Assembly: GCA_023443515.1 (NCBI GenBank)
Contig: JAEZUC010000097.1
Coordinates: 124,001-188,000, forward strand
DNA length: 64,000 nt
From: Bacillota bacterium
Lineage (GTDB): Bacteria; Bacillota; Clostridia; Acetivibrionales; DSM-1351
Direction of reading: 5' to 3'
The notes below the pieces were generated by a model, which saw only the letters and a program-made list of their open reading frames with translations, was not told where the DNA came from and did not search any database. Below, piece after piece: positions 34,016-43,605 of the stretch (its first letter is position 1; every line of letters starts with the position of its first letter). A program made the translations under genes and the position numbers.

Positions 34016-35647
34016 TTATTTTAAGGCTTCAATAATAGATTTTTCTACCATTTTTAGTTTAGCTGCAACTTCGTCTATTTCCACATCCGACTTTTCCTGC
34101 TTTAGGTCATTTTTTAGTATTTCTGACAATTCATCAAACTCTTCTTTCAAGGTTTCAAGCATTTCAACCACAGCAAGCCGTCTAAACCTGTTTCTGGCAT
34201 TTGGATTCGGCACATGTTCGTAAATGCTTCCACCGCTTATGACATAACTCTCTCCTCTTGAAGGGACTATACACTGCAAGCCAAGCTGGTCTGTAATAGT
34301 CTGTGCAAATGAAGCGGCAACGCCCTGTTCTCCGTGAACCACAAATATTTTCTTTGGCTTTCTTCCAATACTTCCGATCCAAGAAAGAAGACCTGACTTG
34401 TCTGCATGACCTGAAAACCCGTCTATAGTCTCTATTCTGGCATTAACAGAAATCTCTTCACCAAAAAGCCTAACCTTCTTTGCTCCATCCTGTATTTTAC
34501 GTCCAAGAGTTCCTTCAGCCTGATATCCTACGAAAAGAATAGTTGATTCCTTACGCCACAGATTGTGCTTGAGGTGATGTTTTACTCTGCCTGCATCACA
34601 CATTCCGCTGGCTGATATAATTATCATGCTTTCTGCTTTTTCATTAAGCTTTCTTGATTCCTCGGGAGATTGTGTAAACTTAAGTGACGGGAAATCAAGG
34701 GGATTATCCCCGTTTGCAATATATTCCTTTGCCTCCTCATCAAAGCAGTCCAGGTTTTGCCTGAATATCTGAGTTGCTGAGGTTGCTAACGGACTATCAA
34801 CGTATACAGGAACATTCAATATTTCATTAACCTTGTCACCAAAAACATCCATGTGCTTGTTCAGATCATATATCAGTTCCTGAGTTCTTCCCACCGCAAA
34901 GGATGGTATAACCACATTTCCTCCCTTGGAGATTGTTTCAGATATAATATTTATAAATTTTTCAATTTTATCGGTTTCTTTTTTTAGTGTATGTAACCTG
35001 TCTCCGTATGTAGATTCAACTATGAGGTAATCGGTTTCGCCTATAATACTGGGGTCTCTGAGAATTGGCATACCTTTGTTCCCCAGATCCCCACTGAAAA
35101 CAATCTTTGTTTCCTGGTTATTCTCCCTGATCCAGATTTCTACTATGGCCGAACCGAGAATATGTCCCGCATCGTTAAATCTCACCCTCACATCATCAGA
35201 AACGGATATCACTTCATCATACGCCACACCTTTAAAAAGTCTGAGGCAATCAGTAGCGTCATCAAGTGTATATAATGGTTTAACCGGAGGTTTTCCGGCC
35301 CTCTGCCTCTTTCGGTTGGTCCATTCATTTTCCATTTCCTGAATGTGTCCGCTGTCGGGAAGCATTATACCACAAAGCTGTACTGTTGGCTTAGTGGCAT
35401 ATATAGTTCCTTTAAAGCCGTCCGTATAAAGTTTTGGTATTCTTCCGCTATGGTCGATATGTGCATGGGTCAAAAGCATGAAGTCCAATTCACCGGGATT
35501 AAAAGAAAATGGTTCTGTATTCAATAAAACTTCATTTGCTTTGCCCTGAAACATTCCGCAATCAACCAGAAATTTTGTTTCCTTTGTCTCTACCAGATAA
35601 CATGATCCTGTAACGGTCTTTGCTGCCCCCAGAAATGAAATATTCAT
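34016..35647 (-). CDS. Beta-CASP metallo-beta-lactamase RNA-processing nuclease
   Basis: A 543-residue zinc nuclease related to eukaryotic CPSF73 and archaeal aCPSF, not to RNase J. Motif HAHIDH (residues 61-66) and SGDLG provide zinc ligands; the beta-CASP motifs follow as ESTYGD, FAVGRTQE, GFSGHAD and VHGE. It probably cleaves RNA, although its bacterial substrate is unclear. A Glu/Lys-rich tail (about 490-543) is extra. The ribosome binding site is GGAGGTCATTT. Confidence 0.9.
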   Translation of the reverse strand: MNISFLGAAKTVTGSCYLVETKETKFLVDCGMFQGKANEVLLNTEPFSFNPGELDFMLLTHAHIDHSGRIPKLYTDGFKGTIYATKPTVQLCGIMLPDSGHIQEMENEWTNRKRQRAGKPPVKPLYTLDDATDCLRLFKGVAYDEVISVSDDVRVRFNDAGHILGSAIVEIWIRENNQETKIVFSGDLGNKGMPILRDPSIIGETDYLIVESTYGDRLHTLKKETDKIEKFINIISETISKGGNVVIPSFAVGRTQELIYDLNKHMDVFGDKVNEILNVPVYVDSPLATSATQIFRQNLDCFDEEAKEYIANGDNPLDFPSLKFTQSPEESRKLNEKAESMIIISASGMCDAGRVKHHLKHNLWRKESTILFVGYQAEGTLGRKIQDGAKKVRLFGEEISVNARIETIDGFSGHADKSGLLSWIGSIGRKPKKIFVVHGEQGVAASFAQTITDQLGLQCIVPSRGESYVISGGSIYEHVPNPNARNRFRRLAVVEMLETLKEEFDELSEILKNDLKQEKSDVEIDEVAAKLKMVEKSIIEALK

Positions 35648-35728
35648 AAATGACCTCCATTCGACAAATAAATTAAATCTATCTCTCTATATACACTTAT
35701 TCTTCTTTTAATACAAAAATTCCTTGTT

Positions 35729-36715
35729 TTACTTATAATGTTTGATAAACAGTCCCGCCAGCTTCACACAGTCTTTTAAGTCCTGAATGCTTACCATTTC
35801 AGAAGGAGTATGAACATACCTGCATGGAATTGATATTCCGCCGCATGGAATTCCTGTTCCTGCTGTCTGCATTGCACCGGGGTCACTGCCTCCCCTTTCC
35901 AGTAATTCCAGAGTGTAGGATATCCCATTTTCCTGTGCCAACTCCTGAAGCGTCCTGCGAATCTGGGGGTGTGCTATATAAGAAGCATCCTTTACTTTTA
36001 TTGCAGGGCCCTTACCAAGCTTTACATCCATATTGTGGCATTCAGGTGTATCACCTGTACGTGTAACATCAATTGCAATAGCACAATCCGGCATAATTCC
36101 GAAGGAGGCTGTTTTTGCACCTCTTAGCCCCAGTTCTTCCTGAGTTGTAAAGACAAAGTAGATTTCATTATCTGTTTTGGGCATGGTTTTTATAAGTTCA
36201 ATGAGCACTGCACAGCCACTTCTGTCATCTATCGCCTTTGAAACTGCAAAATCCCCCTGAACATGAAAATCACCTACAAAATTCGCTGCATCTCCAACTT
36301 TTACATATTTCTCGGCTTCTTCCCTACTGCTACAGCCAATATCAATATACAATTTGCCAAGTCTTAAATCCTTCATGCTTTCAAGTTTATCTTCCATATT
36401 TATACAGCCTATTGTTCCATTTTTAAATCTTACCCGTTGTGCAAGTGAATTAAACGCTGATACTCCCCCCAAGTTGGAGAATCTTATAAATCCGTTATCA
36501 TCAATAAAAGTTGCTATGACACCTATTTCGTCCATATGGGCTGCTAACACTATTTTCTTCTTTTTGCCTTTTTTTATTGCAATCAAATTCCCCATTGCAT
36601 CAACTTTTATTTCATCAACATATTTTTTTATCTCAGTAGTAATTATTTCTCTGATTTCTTCTTCGTTTCCGGATACGCCAAAGGCTTGTGTAACTGTTTT
36701 CAATATTTCCTGCAT
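35729..36715 (-). CDS. M42-family metallopeptidase, copy 1
   Basis: A 328-residue aminopeptidase or endoglucanase-like M42 protein. HMDEIG (H60, D62), AIDDRSG, the catalytic TTQEELGLRGA and a final HTPSEM give the di-metal site residues. Members are tetrahedral cytosolic peptidases; some were named CelM, but cellulase activity is doubtful. The longest frame begins at 36745, but GGAGGGATTGAAA precedes the ATG at 36715. It is the last of three tandem paralogues. Confidence 0.9.
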   Translation of the reverse strand: MQEILKTVTQAFGVSGNEEEIREIITTEIKKYVDEIKVDAMGNLIAIKKGKKKKIVLAAHMDEIGVIATFIDDNGFIRFSNLGGVSAFNSLAQRVRFKNGTIGCINMEDKLESMKDLRLGKLYIDIGCSSREEAEKYVKVGDAANFVGDFHVQGDFAVSKAIDDRSGCAVLIELIKTMPKTDNEIYFVFTTQEELGLRGAKTASFGIMPDCAIAIDVTRTGDTPECHNMDVKLGKGPAIKVKDASYIAHPQIRRTLQELAQENGISYTLELLERGGSDPGAMQTAGTGIPCGGISIPCRYVHTPSEMVSIQDLKDCVKLAGLFIKHYK

Positions 36716-36751
36716 TTTCAATCCCTCCAATTTTGGTTTATTCACCTGTGT

Positions 36752-37798
36752 CTATACTGCTACAATGTTTTTTATAAAATCCTTATCTTTGTTCATTTCG
36801 TTTAATGCCACAAGTGTGAGCCTTTCTACACATTCAAAATCGCTTCTGCTCATTACTGACACCGGAGAATGTATATACCTGCAAGGCACTGATATGGAAG
36901 CAGTTTTAACTCCAACACCGGTTCTTTGTATTTGCCCCGCATCATTTCCACCTGTTGTGGTCTGTTTGTATTGTACTTTTATTCCATTTTTAACTGCCGT
37001 ATCATATAAAAACTGTACCAGCTTTCTGTCGCTATAGCAGGTTCTGTCCACCAGGGTTAGAGCAGCCCCATTACCAAGCTCTGTGGAAAAGTCAAAGGGC
37101 TTTACTTCGGGAACGTCGGCGCAAGTAGTTCCTTCCAGCACAAGTGCTATATCCGGCATAACTTTAAACGCCGCTACCTGTGAACCTCTAAGCCCTACCT
37201 CTTCCTGAACTGTAAAGCAGGCATACAAATCATATTCGTAATTATACTTTAGCGCCTCCAAAAGCACTGCACACCCTACTCTGTCATCCAGTGCTTTTGC
37301 TTTTATACAGTCTTTTCCAAATTCTACATAATCACAGTCAAAGGCTATGAATTCTCCCAAAGGAGCTAATTTTTCTGCTTCTTCCTTTGTTTCTGCTCCG
37401 ATATCTATATATAAGTCCTTGATTTTCGCAATTCTTTCCCTTTCTTCGGGACTTTGCTGATGAAGGGGTTTTGCCCCGATAACACCTTTGAGTCTTTTTT
37501 TGCCGATTGTAACTCTTTTACCGGGTAAAATTCTACTGTCAATGCCTCCAACAGATTTAAATTTTAAAAAGCCCTTTTCCATATACCCCGATACCATAAA
37601 TCCCACTTCATCCATATGAGCCGAAAGCATAACTTTAAACCTACCGCTATTGCCTTTCTTATATGCAATAACGTTGCCTATCATGTCAACTTCTACAGAA
37701 TCACATAACCCATTAATTTTACTTTTAATATATTCTCTTACCTCATTTTCGTTTCCCGAAACACCATTTAAATCCGTAAGTTCTTTTATCAACGTCAT
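36752..37798 (-). CDS. M42-family metallopeptidase, copy 2
   Basis: A 348-residue paralogue of its neighbours. Metal and catalytic motifs are SAHMDEVGFMV, ALDDRVG, TVQEEVGLRGSQ and IHSPVSV. The longest frame begins at 37810, but GGAGGATTGT precedes the ATG at 37798. It is spaced 36 nt from copy 1 and 53 nt from copy 3, on the same strand, so the three are probably cotranscribed. Confidence 0.9.
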   Translation of the reverse strand: MTLIKELTDLNGVSGNENEVREYIKSKINGLCDSVEVDMIGNVIAYKKGNSGRFKVMLSAHMDEVGFMVSGYMEKGFLKFKSVGGIDSRILPGKRVTIGKKRLKGVIGAKPLHQQSPEERERIAKIKDLYIDIGAETKEEAEKLAPLGEFIAFDCDYVEFGKDCIKAKALDDRVGCAVLLEALKYNYEYDLYACFTVQEEVGLRGSQVAAFKVMPDIALVLEGTTCADVPEVKPFDFSTELGNGAALTLVDRTCYSDRKLVQFLYDTAVKNGIKVQYKQTTTGGNDAGQIQRTGVGVKTASISVPCRYIHSPVSVMSRSDFECVERLTLVALNEMNKDKDFIKNIVAV

Positions 37799-37851
37799 AC
37801 AATCCTCCATAAGCCTTACTGCCTAAATATATTATTTATGATATGAGTTAA

Positions 37852-38910
37852 TCAGATGGTCTTCCATTCAAGAACTCTCTCTAACTTCTCACTGCTCAGC
37901 TTCAAAAACTCTGTTATTATTCTGGCCGTATACTTTATATCTTCTAAGTTAACAGTCTCTACGGCAGTATGCATATATCTGATGGGTATAGATAGCAGAG
38001 CGGTAGGTATTCCACAGCCACTGACCTGAGTTGCCCAGGCTTCTGTTCCTGTATCCCCTGACTCAACCATTTTCTGAAAAGGAATGCATATGTCTTTACC
38101 AAGCTCAAAAAGTTTTTCCACCATCCCTTGATGAAGGTTAGGGCCTATTGATATCTCCGGGCCTTTTCCCGGTGTTGAGGACACATCCTTTGAAAGATCA
38201 GGTATGTCTCCATGACATGCATCAATTACTATTGCAGCATCCGGTTTTAGTGCATACGCTGCGGTTGTGATACCCACAAGGCTTGTTTCTTCCTGTGTTG
38301 AAGCAATAAGTATAATATTATTTTCATGATTTATATCCTTTAGGTATTTTAATATTTCTACCATACAAACAATGCCTGTACGATTGTCAAAAGACTTTCC
38401 GCTGGCTTTGTTTTTATTCATTATTGAGAAGCCTGCTTTTAGGGATACGACATCTCCGATTGATACTATTTTTTTCAGTTCATCCCCTTTTAGTCCTGTA
38501 TCAACACGCAAATCCTTTATTTTTACTGCTTTTCCGGCATCCTCAGGTTTCATCAGGTGCGGTGGCATTGCCCCTATTATGCCCGGGATATCCTCTCTGC
38601 CGTGGATTATTACTTCCTGTGCCAGCAGTATTTTGCTGTCTATACCTCCAATTGGGCTTATACCGATAAACCCCTTATCGTCTATGGCATTGACCAGAAA
38701 GCCTATTTCATCACTGTGTGCTGTAATAAGAACCTTTTTAGCAGACTTATTAAAACCTTTTTTAAGGAAAATTACATTAAAAAACTTGTCAATTCGGATT
38801 TCATCACAGTAATCTTTAAAGGTATCTGCAATTTTTGCCGCAGCAGTTGCTTCAAAGCCTGCTACTGCTATCAGTCCAGACAAATACTCCAAACATTTTG
38901 CTATTTCCAT
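37852..38910 (-). CDS. M42-family metallopeptidase, copy 3
   Basis: A 352-residue M42 protein, first in the transcript of three. Motifs are TAHSDEIGFLV, SFDNRTG, STQEETSLVGI and MHTAVET. Unlike its neighbours it has Ser for Met and Asn for Asp in the HMD and DD motifs; the metal-binding positions themselves (His, Asp, Glu) remain. The ribosome binding site is AGGGGAATC. Confidence 0.88.
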   Translation of the reverse strand: MEIAKCLEYLSGLIAVAGFEATAAAKIADTFKDYCDEIRIDKFFNVIFLKKGFNKSAKKVLITAHSDEIGFLVNAIDDKGFIGISPIGGIDSKILLAQEVIIHGREDIPGIIGAMPPHLMKPEDAGKAVKIKDLRVDTGLKGDELKKIVSIGDVVSLKAGFSIMNKNKASGKSFDNRTGIVCMVEILKYLKDINHENNIILIASTQEETSLVGITTAAYALKPDAAIVIDACHGDIPDLSKDVSSTPGKGPEISIGPNLHQGMVEKLFELGKDICIPFQKMVESGDTGTEAWATQVSGCGIPTALLSIPIRYMHTAVETVNLEDIKYTARIITEFLKLSSEKLERVLEWKTI

Positions 38911-39050
38911 TGTTCTGATTCCCCTATTTTTATTTTATGTGTTATTTATTCTTTTATATAATACTAGCAAAAAATCATTTATTTTCCTAGAGAATTATGG
39001 CTTCTTAGAGTAATTTTTAAATATTTATTAATAAATTTATAATATTACTA

Positions 39051-39079
39051 TTGACTTAATTTTATTTTTTTATTATACT
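39051..39079 (+). promoter_or_regulatory. Promoter of the tRNA pair
   Basis: TTGACT (39051-39056), 17 nt, TATACT (39074-39079), 18 bases before the first tRNA. Confidence 0.75.
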
Positions 39080-39096
39080 AAAACTCGTCCTTTCGA

Positions 39097-39173
39097 GGGC
39101 CTTTAGCTCAGTTGGTTAGAGCAACCGGCTCATAACCGGTTGGTCCGGGGTTCGAGTCCCTGAAGGCCCACCA
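39097..39173 (+). tRNA. tRNA with CAT anticodon (Ile2 or Met)
   Basis: Acceptor GGGCCTT pairs with AAGGCCC, then discriminator A and encoded CCA. The anticodon stem ACCGG/CCGGT encloses CTCATAA, so the anticodon is CAT. The body resembles Bacillus tRNA-Ile2, whose C34 is made lysidine by TilS, more than elongator tRNA-Met, but this is a judgement by eye. Confidence 0.85.
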
Positions 39174-39211
39174 ATTTGTTTGTTAGTGTTTTTATAAAAC
39201 ACTAACAACTT

Positions 39212-39287
39212 GCCCAGATAGCTCAGTCGGTAGAGCAGGGGACTGAAAATCCCCGTGTCGCTGGTTCGATTCCGGCTCTGGGCACCA
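39212..39287 (+). tRNA. tRNA-Phe (GAA)
   Basis: Acceptor GCCCAGA pairs with TCTGGGC, discriminator A, encoded CCA. The anticodon stem GGGGA/TCCCC encloses CTGAAAA, giving GAA. It follows the CAT tRNA after 38 nt. Confidence 0.95.
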
Positions 39288-39328
39288 AAAAAGAATTTTT
39301 CGTCTATGAAACGAAAAATTCTTTTTTT
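39287..39328 (+). terminator. Terminator of the tRNA pair
   Basis: AAAGAATTTTTCGT pairs with ACGAAAAATTCTTT and is followed by a T-run, right at the tRNA-Phe CCA end. Confidence 0.88.
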
Positions 39329-39351
39329 ATTTAATTATTACTATTTATTTT

Positions 39352-39465
39352 TTACGGTCGTATTAATTTGCTGTCAATAAAAGAATCTGCCACACCTGTT
39401 CTGGTTTGTTCATCAACCTTGGGATATATCTTTTCCCCGTTCCTCTTTGTTACATTTACAAGAAA
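39352..39465 (-). pseudogene. Open 37-codon fragment without a start
   Basis: Between the tRNA terminator and the Gfo/Idh stop, one minus-strand frame reads 37 protein-like residues ending in VADSFIDSKLIRP before TAA. It has no start codon. It may be the decayed tail of an older gene, or the former end of the Gfo/Idh protein after a frameshift. I cannot tell from one sequence. Confidence 0.3.
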
Positions 39466-39470
39466 TTAAT

Positions 39471-40646
39471 TTACACTACAACATGCTCCTGCACTCTTTT
39501 TTCTTCCATCCATGTTATAGGTATAACAGGATCAAAAGTTGTTGTAATCTTTTGAGGCCCGCTAAAGTTTTTGGCATTTTGAATTAAATCAAGGATTTCC
39601 ATAGCATGAAGGGCATGATCCATATCCAAAAGACATTTTCTATTTTGGCTAACTGATTCAGCAAGCTCAAAGACTCCCTTTGCCCAGTCAACATTAACGT
39701 CAGTTCCCGTTTTATAAACGAAATCATCGGATTTTTCAAACTGGTATTCCTGTCTTTCCGATAAATATTCATGGGAATTTTCAAAAGTAGTTGAATTTGA
39801 ATAAATTCTCTTCTGTATGTATATCTTTTGACGGACATTCCAATACAAATCATCCATGGAAAGTACACCTTCCTCACCGGTAATTATTAAAGAATGATTA
39901 ATCGGAGCTACAGAACCTATAGTTACTCTGGCTACCACACCGGAATGGAATTCAATACATGATTCGCTGTAATCAGGCCCAAGTTCATCTGTACCGCTTT
40001 TGCTTAATTTGTCCGGTACTAAACAATTAGTATACGATTGAATTGTTTTTGCGGGTCCCAAAAGAATTGTCAAAAGGGACAAGGTATATCCCGCATGTTC
40101 CAATACGCTTCCAACCTTAAATTCATTTTCGTGGGGCCATGGTAGCCCTGTTTTGCTGACCCATGCCCAATATCTCATCTGATGAATGGGACCGTCGTCA
40201 AGCTGGGAATACACTAAGATTGGTTTTCCGATTTCTTTATCATTCAAAGCTTTAATCAAGCCCATTGTATATTCTCCCAAAACCGTATTCGGTGAGGACG
40301 CAATATGCAAATTTCTTTCTTTTGCCAAGGATACCAGTTCAGCAGCTTCCTTGAAGTTTAAACCCATGGGTTTTTCAGTATAGACATGCTTATTTGCCAG
40401 AAGGCAAGCTTTTGAAACTGCATAATGACTATGGGGATTAGTACAATTCAATATGATTGTGATTTCCTTGTTGTTCAATAGTTCTTCTACAGAATTATAA
40501 TATCTGGTGTTATAATACTCCGCAAATTTGACTGCTCTTTCTCTGTTGATATCTGTTACACCGACTATTTCAAGTTCCGGGTGGTTAGGCATGGTAGACC
40601 CATAAAAATATGAAACAAATCCACATCCTACTATACCAATTTTCAT
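39471..40646 (-). CDS. Gfo/Idh/MocA-family oxidoreductase
   Basis: A 391-residue NAD(P)-dependent sugar dehydrogenase. The Rossmann motif GIVGCGFVSYFYG opens the protein, and the catalytic YTEKPMG has E91-K92-P93. A C-terminal alpha/beta domain follows. Substrates in the family include glucose-6-phosphate, myo-inositol and UDP-sugars. It is the last gene of a run with NagB-like, HAD, GT2 and MFS genes, which suggests oxidation of a sugar intermediate. RBS: AGGAGGAATATATT. Confidence 0.88.
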   Translation of the reverse strand: MKIGIVGCGFVSYFYGSTMPNHPELEIVGVTDINRERAVKFAEYYNTRYYNSVEELLNNKEITIILNCTNPHSHYAVSKACLLANKHVYTEKPMGLNFKEAAELVSLAKERNLHIASSPNTVLGEYTMGLIKALNDKEIGKPILVYSQLDDGPIHQMRYWAWVSKTGLPWPHENEFKVGSVLEHAGYTLSLLTILLGPAKTIQSYTNCLVPDKLSKSGTDELGPDYSESCIEFHSGVVARVTIGSVAPINHSLIITGEEGVLSMDDLYWNVRQKIYIQKRIYSNSTTFENSHEYLSERQEYQFEKSDDFVYKTGTDVNVDWAKGVFELAESVSQNRKCLLDMDHALHAMEILDLIQNAKNFSGPQKITTTFDPVIPITWMEEKRVQEHVVV

Positions 40647-40679
40647 AATATATTCCTCCTTGATTTTTGTTCAATCATT

Positions 40680-41858
40680 TTAGAATTTCTCTGACTTTGG
40701 GTATATAACTCTCTGTTTAACGGCAAATATAATTACGAATATTATTGTAGCTATACCTATTAACAGAGAACTGCATAAAAAGACTTGTCTAATCCCTAGC
40801 AAATCGCTTAATCTTCCGCCTATTATACTTCCAATCACAGGTGATATGCCCATACTGATTAGCATATTTATAGTTTGTCCTGACGCTTTTAATTCTTTTT
40901 TTACATTGGTGTTTACATAGCATGTGGACGTAAACATAAATACTATAAAAGTAAATCCGAATAATATTTGAGCTATTAATATCATATAAATATTGGAAAA
41001 ATAATATAACGAAAGCCAACGAGTTGCAGTTACGGCAGCTGAAATTAACAGCAATACTTTTATATTTAAAAGCTTTACAATCCTATCGGCAAATACTAAA
41101 AATACTACTTCACTCATTGTAGCAAGAGAAATAGCAAATCCCACTAAAAAATCATCCGCGCCGGCTTGTTTATAATAGATTGAGAAAAAATAATTATAAA
41201 AAGCAAAAGTAATTTGAACTATCAAGTTAAAGCTCAATAATAGCACTAGTTCCCGGTTTTTAAATAAATCCAGCAGGTAAATTTTTGTTTCGCCTGACTG
41301 ATGACCTTTTATTTTAGGTAATTTACTGCTTAAAATAAAATTAGTAGCGGCCAGACAAAAATATATGATAAAGGCATTGTAGATATTTAACTTGATTAAA
41401 TACCCTGCAATCATTGCTACCAGAGAATAACCTACACTCCCAGCCAAACGGATATGCCCGTATTTCCAGTTTGATGTTTCAATATATTCCAGTGTTATAG
41501 TATCATAGATAGCATAAATGGGCCGTTCGAAGAAAACAAAGGCAGTTATCACAGCTAACAGATATGAAAAATTGTTTGAAACCGGCAACAGCAAAAATGA
41601 AATTCCGCTACATAGTAATAAAATGTATAATATATAATTCTTTATTTTAACCCTGTCGCATAAAGTCCCCCATAAAGGCTGAGAGATAATGTTGCTCAGC
41701 GGTCCCACTGCCATTAATATACCAATAGAGGTTTTATTGAATTTCAAATAGTCAAAATAAAGAGGTATATATATTGTAAATATTGCAGATAGCCCATATA
41801 CTAATACATATATTAAAAAAAAAGTAAAATAATAGTTTTTTTCCTTTTTTAAATACAT
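40680..41858 (-). CDS. MFS transporter
   Basis: A 392-residue 12-segment transporter of the MFS_1-like/LacY-related group. The first segment pair carries GVLMAVGPLSN-type residues, and PLWGTLCDRVKIK is the loop 2-3 motif. Its start overlaps the upstream GT2 gene by 10 nt. In this cluster it could export the product or import a sugar. The direction cannot be read from the sequence. Confidence 0.85.
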   Translation of the reverse strand: MYLKKEKNYYFTFFLIYVLVYGLSAIFTIYIPLYFDYLKFNKTSIGILMAVGPLSNIISQPLWGTLCDRVKIKNYILYILLLCSGISFLLLPVSNNFSYLLAVITAFVFFERPIYAIYDTITLEYIETSNWKYGHIRLAGSVGYSLVAMIAGYLIKLNIYNAFIIYFCLAATNFILSSKLPKIKGHQSGETKIYLLDLFKNRELVLLLSFNLIVQITFAFYNYFFSIYYKQAGADDFLVGFAISLATMSEVVFLVFADRIVKLLNIKVLLLISAAVTATRWLSLYYFSNIYMILIAQILFGFTFIVFMFTSTCYVNTNVKKELKASGQTINMLISMGISPVIGSIIGGRLSDLLGIRQVFLCSSLLIGIATIIFVIIFAVKQRVIYPKSEKF

Positions 41859-42871
41859 TTTTTTGCACCTTGGCAGATTTGATAATTATTCATATATTTT
41901 TTTGTTTTTGTTCCGGATATAGTCATAGCGTTCTCAATTAAGTAATCTACCAATTCCCCCTCGTCTTCTCGTTTAAATGTTTCACTTAATTTCAAGTATA
42001 GTTTTATCAAAAGATCGCCTACCTCTTCGTGTGTTATACCTCCATTTTGCAGCGCAATACCAATAGCTTCCTTAAAACCCTCTATTTGTATTTGCATAGC
42101 CTTTTTGTTAAACTCCTTCCTTCCTCCTTCTCTGGCTCGGGAAGAAGAACCCTCTTGTTTATTTTGACATATTCTATACAATGAGGGAATATCGTCCCGA
42201 TAGACATATTTGAACCCTGATGCAGAATACCGTAGCCACGTGTGGGCGTCTTCTGCCACGTTATAAGGTGGAAACGGACAATTAAAAGCCAACTCGGTCC
42301 TTACCGATGTGGAAGACGTTAGATTGACATATCCATATTTGGTGCCAATATCTATCCAGACATTTTTACCTTGGGGCGGATTGTTGGTGTGAGTTTCCAG
42401 TATTTCAAGTATTGAACCTGTTACATTCCTTTTTGGAACAAACTGGTTTTCTTCATCAATTATTTTAAAAGTAGAGTATACAACCCCCGTATCACAATCA
42501 TTGCAAAAAACCTCTCTGGTTTTTTCAAGCCTGTTTTTATGAGAAATATCATCGCTGTCATTGTATAATATAAAAGGAGATTTATTCTCATATGCCCACT
42601 TGACACCCAAGTTTCTGCAAAAGCCCGGACCGTCATTAGAATTTTTAAATATAACATGTATCTTTTCCGGATACACATCTTCTAATTTTTTCAAACTGTC
42701 TTTGATTTCCCCCAAAGGAGAATTGTCATCGACAATTACAACCTGCCAGTTTTTATCACTTTGATTAAAAACACCTTCCAGACAATAGTCAAGAAACTTT
42801 TTGTTTTGGAAATCAAGACTATAATGCGGTATAACAAAAGTTGCCGTACCATTGAAAAAATCCATAAGCAT
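41849..42871 (-). CDS. Family 2 glycosyltransferase
   Basis: A 340-residue cytoplasmic GT-A glycosyltransferase with no membrane segment. VVIVDDNSP starts the nucleotide-sugar fold, DSDD (105-108) is the metal-binding DxD and EDAHTWLRY carries the likely catalytic base. Its ATG overlaps the stop of the HAD gene (TAATG), so translation is coupled. The acceptor and donor are unknown. Confidence 0.87.
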   Translation of the reverse strand: MLMDFFNGTATFVIPHYSLDFQNKKFLDYCLEGVFNQSDKNWQVVIVDDNSPLGEIKDSLKKLEDVYPEKIHVIFKNSNDGPGFCRNLGVKWAYENKSPFILYNDSDDISHKNRLEKTREVFCNDCDTGVVYSTFKIIDEENQFVPKRNVTGSILEILETHTNNPPQGKNVWIDIGTKYGYVNLTSSTSVRTELAFNCPFPPYNVAEDAHTWLRYSASGFKYVYRDDIPSLYRICQNKQEGSSSRAREGGRKEFNKKAMQIQIEGFKEAIGIALQNGGITHEEVGDLLIKLYLKLSETFKREDEGELVDYLIENAMTISGTKTKKYMNNYQICQGAKKCI

Positions 42872-43551
42872 TATTTCCTTTTATCATTATAAGAATTAAA
42901 TAAAGATATTATTTCTATTAAAGTTTTAAAATCCGGTAAAATTAAGCTTGCATTCAGCTTTTTATTATTAAATGCCCAAAAAGCAATTCCAGCATTACTT
43001 GCGGCCTTTTCGTCAGAAGGAGAATCTCCTATGAATACAACTTCGTCATTTTTTAAGTTCCATTTTTTTAGAATAAGAAGTAACCCTTCAGGATCCGGCT
43101 TTGGTTTAACTACTTCCGTAGTGATTATTGGTTTAAGATAGTTGTCCAGCTTATAATGCTCAACAATTACAGATAAGCTTGAATCACGGTTGGACATCAC
43201 GCTCAAATAGTATCCGCTATTTTTCAGATATGAAAGCATTTCCTGCATATTTCCAGCGGGTCGCATGTATTGGATAAAACCATCATAACGAACCTTTTCC
43301 ATGGCATGTCTTATCTGATTGTTTGAAGCATTTGGCGCCAGCTCTTTAAGTATGTCCTCCAGCGTAAGCGCAAAAAGATAATCATTTTTAGGATCATCTA
43401 AAGGCAAAGGATTTAAACTTAATTGAACGAGATGCTCATTTATGTATAACAAACTTGCAAGTTGCGAGTCAAACAAAACACCATCGCAATCAAAAATAAA
43501 TCCTTTTACCTTTTGTAAGGTATCCATTAATACATTGTCTAATTCGATCAT
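42871..43551 (-). CDS. HAD-superfamily phosphatase
   Basis: A 226-residue HAD hydrolase of the phosphoglycolate-phosphatase-like group. Motif I is FDCDGVLFDS with D21 and D23, motif II VMSNRD, motif III KPKPDPEG and motif IV FIGDSPSD. The cap domain lies between motifs I and II (about 30-100). In this cluster it would remove phosphate from a sugar phosphate. RBS: GAGGACAT. Confidence 0.87.
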   Translation of the reverse strand: MIELDNVLMDTLQKVKGFIFDCDGVLFDSQLASLLYINEHLVQLSLNPLPLDDPKNDYLFALTLEDILKELAPNASNNQIRHAMEKVRYDGFIQYMRPAGNMQEMLSYLKNSGYYLSVMSNRDSSLSVIVEHYKLDNYLKPIITTEVVKPKPDPEGLLLILKKWNLKNDEVVFIGDSPSDEKAASNAGIAFWAFNNKKLNASLILPDFKTLIEIISLFNSYNDKRK

Positions 43552-43605
43552 ATGTCCTCTTTTCTATAAAAATAATTACTTATAAGATACCCTAACCCTA
43601 AATGA

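Noticed and set aside
36354..37037. 227-codon plus-strand frame across two M42 genes
   Set aside because: It spans the junction of two real genes on the other strand and has no start signal.
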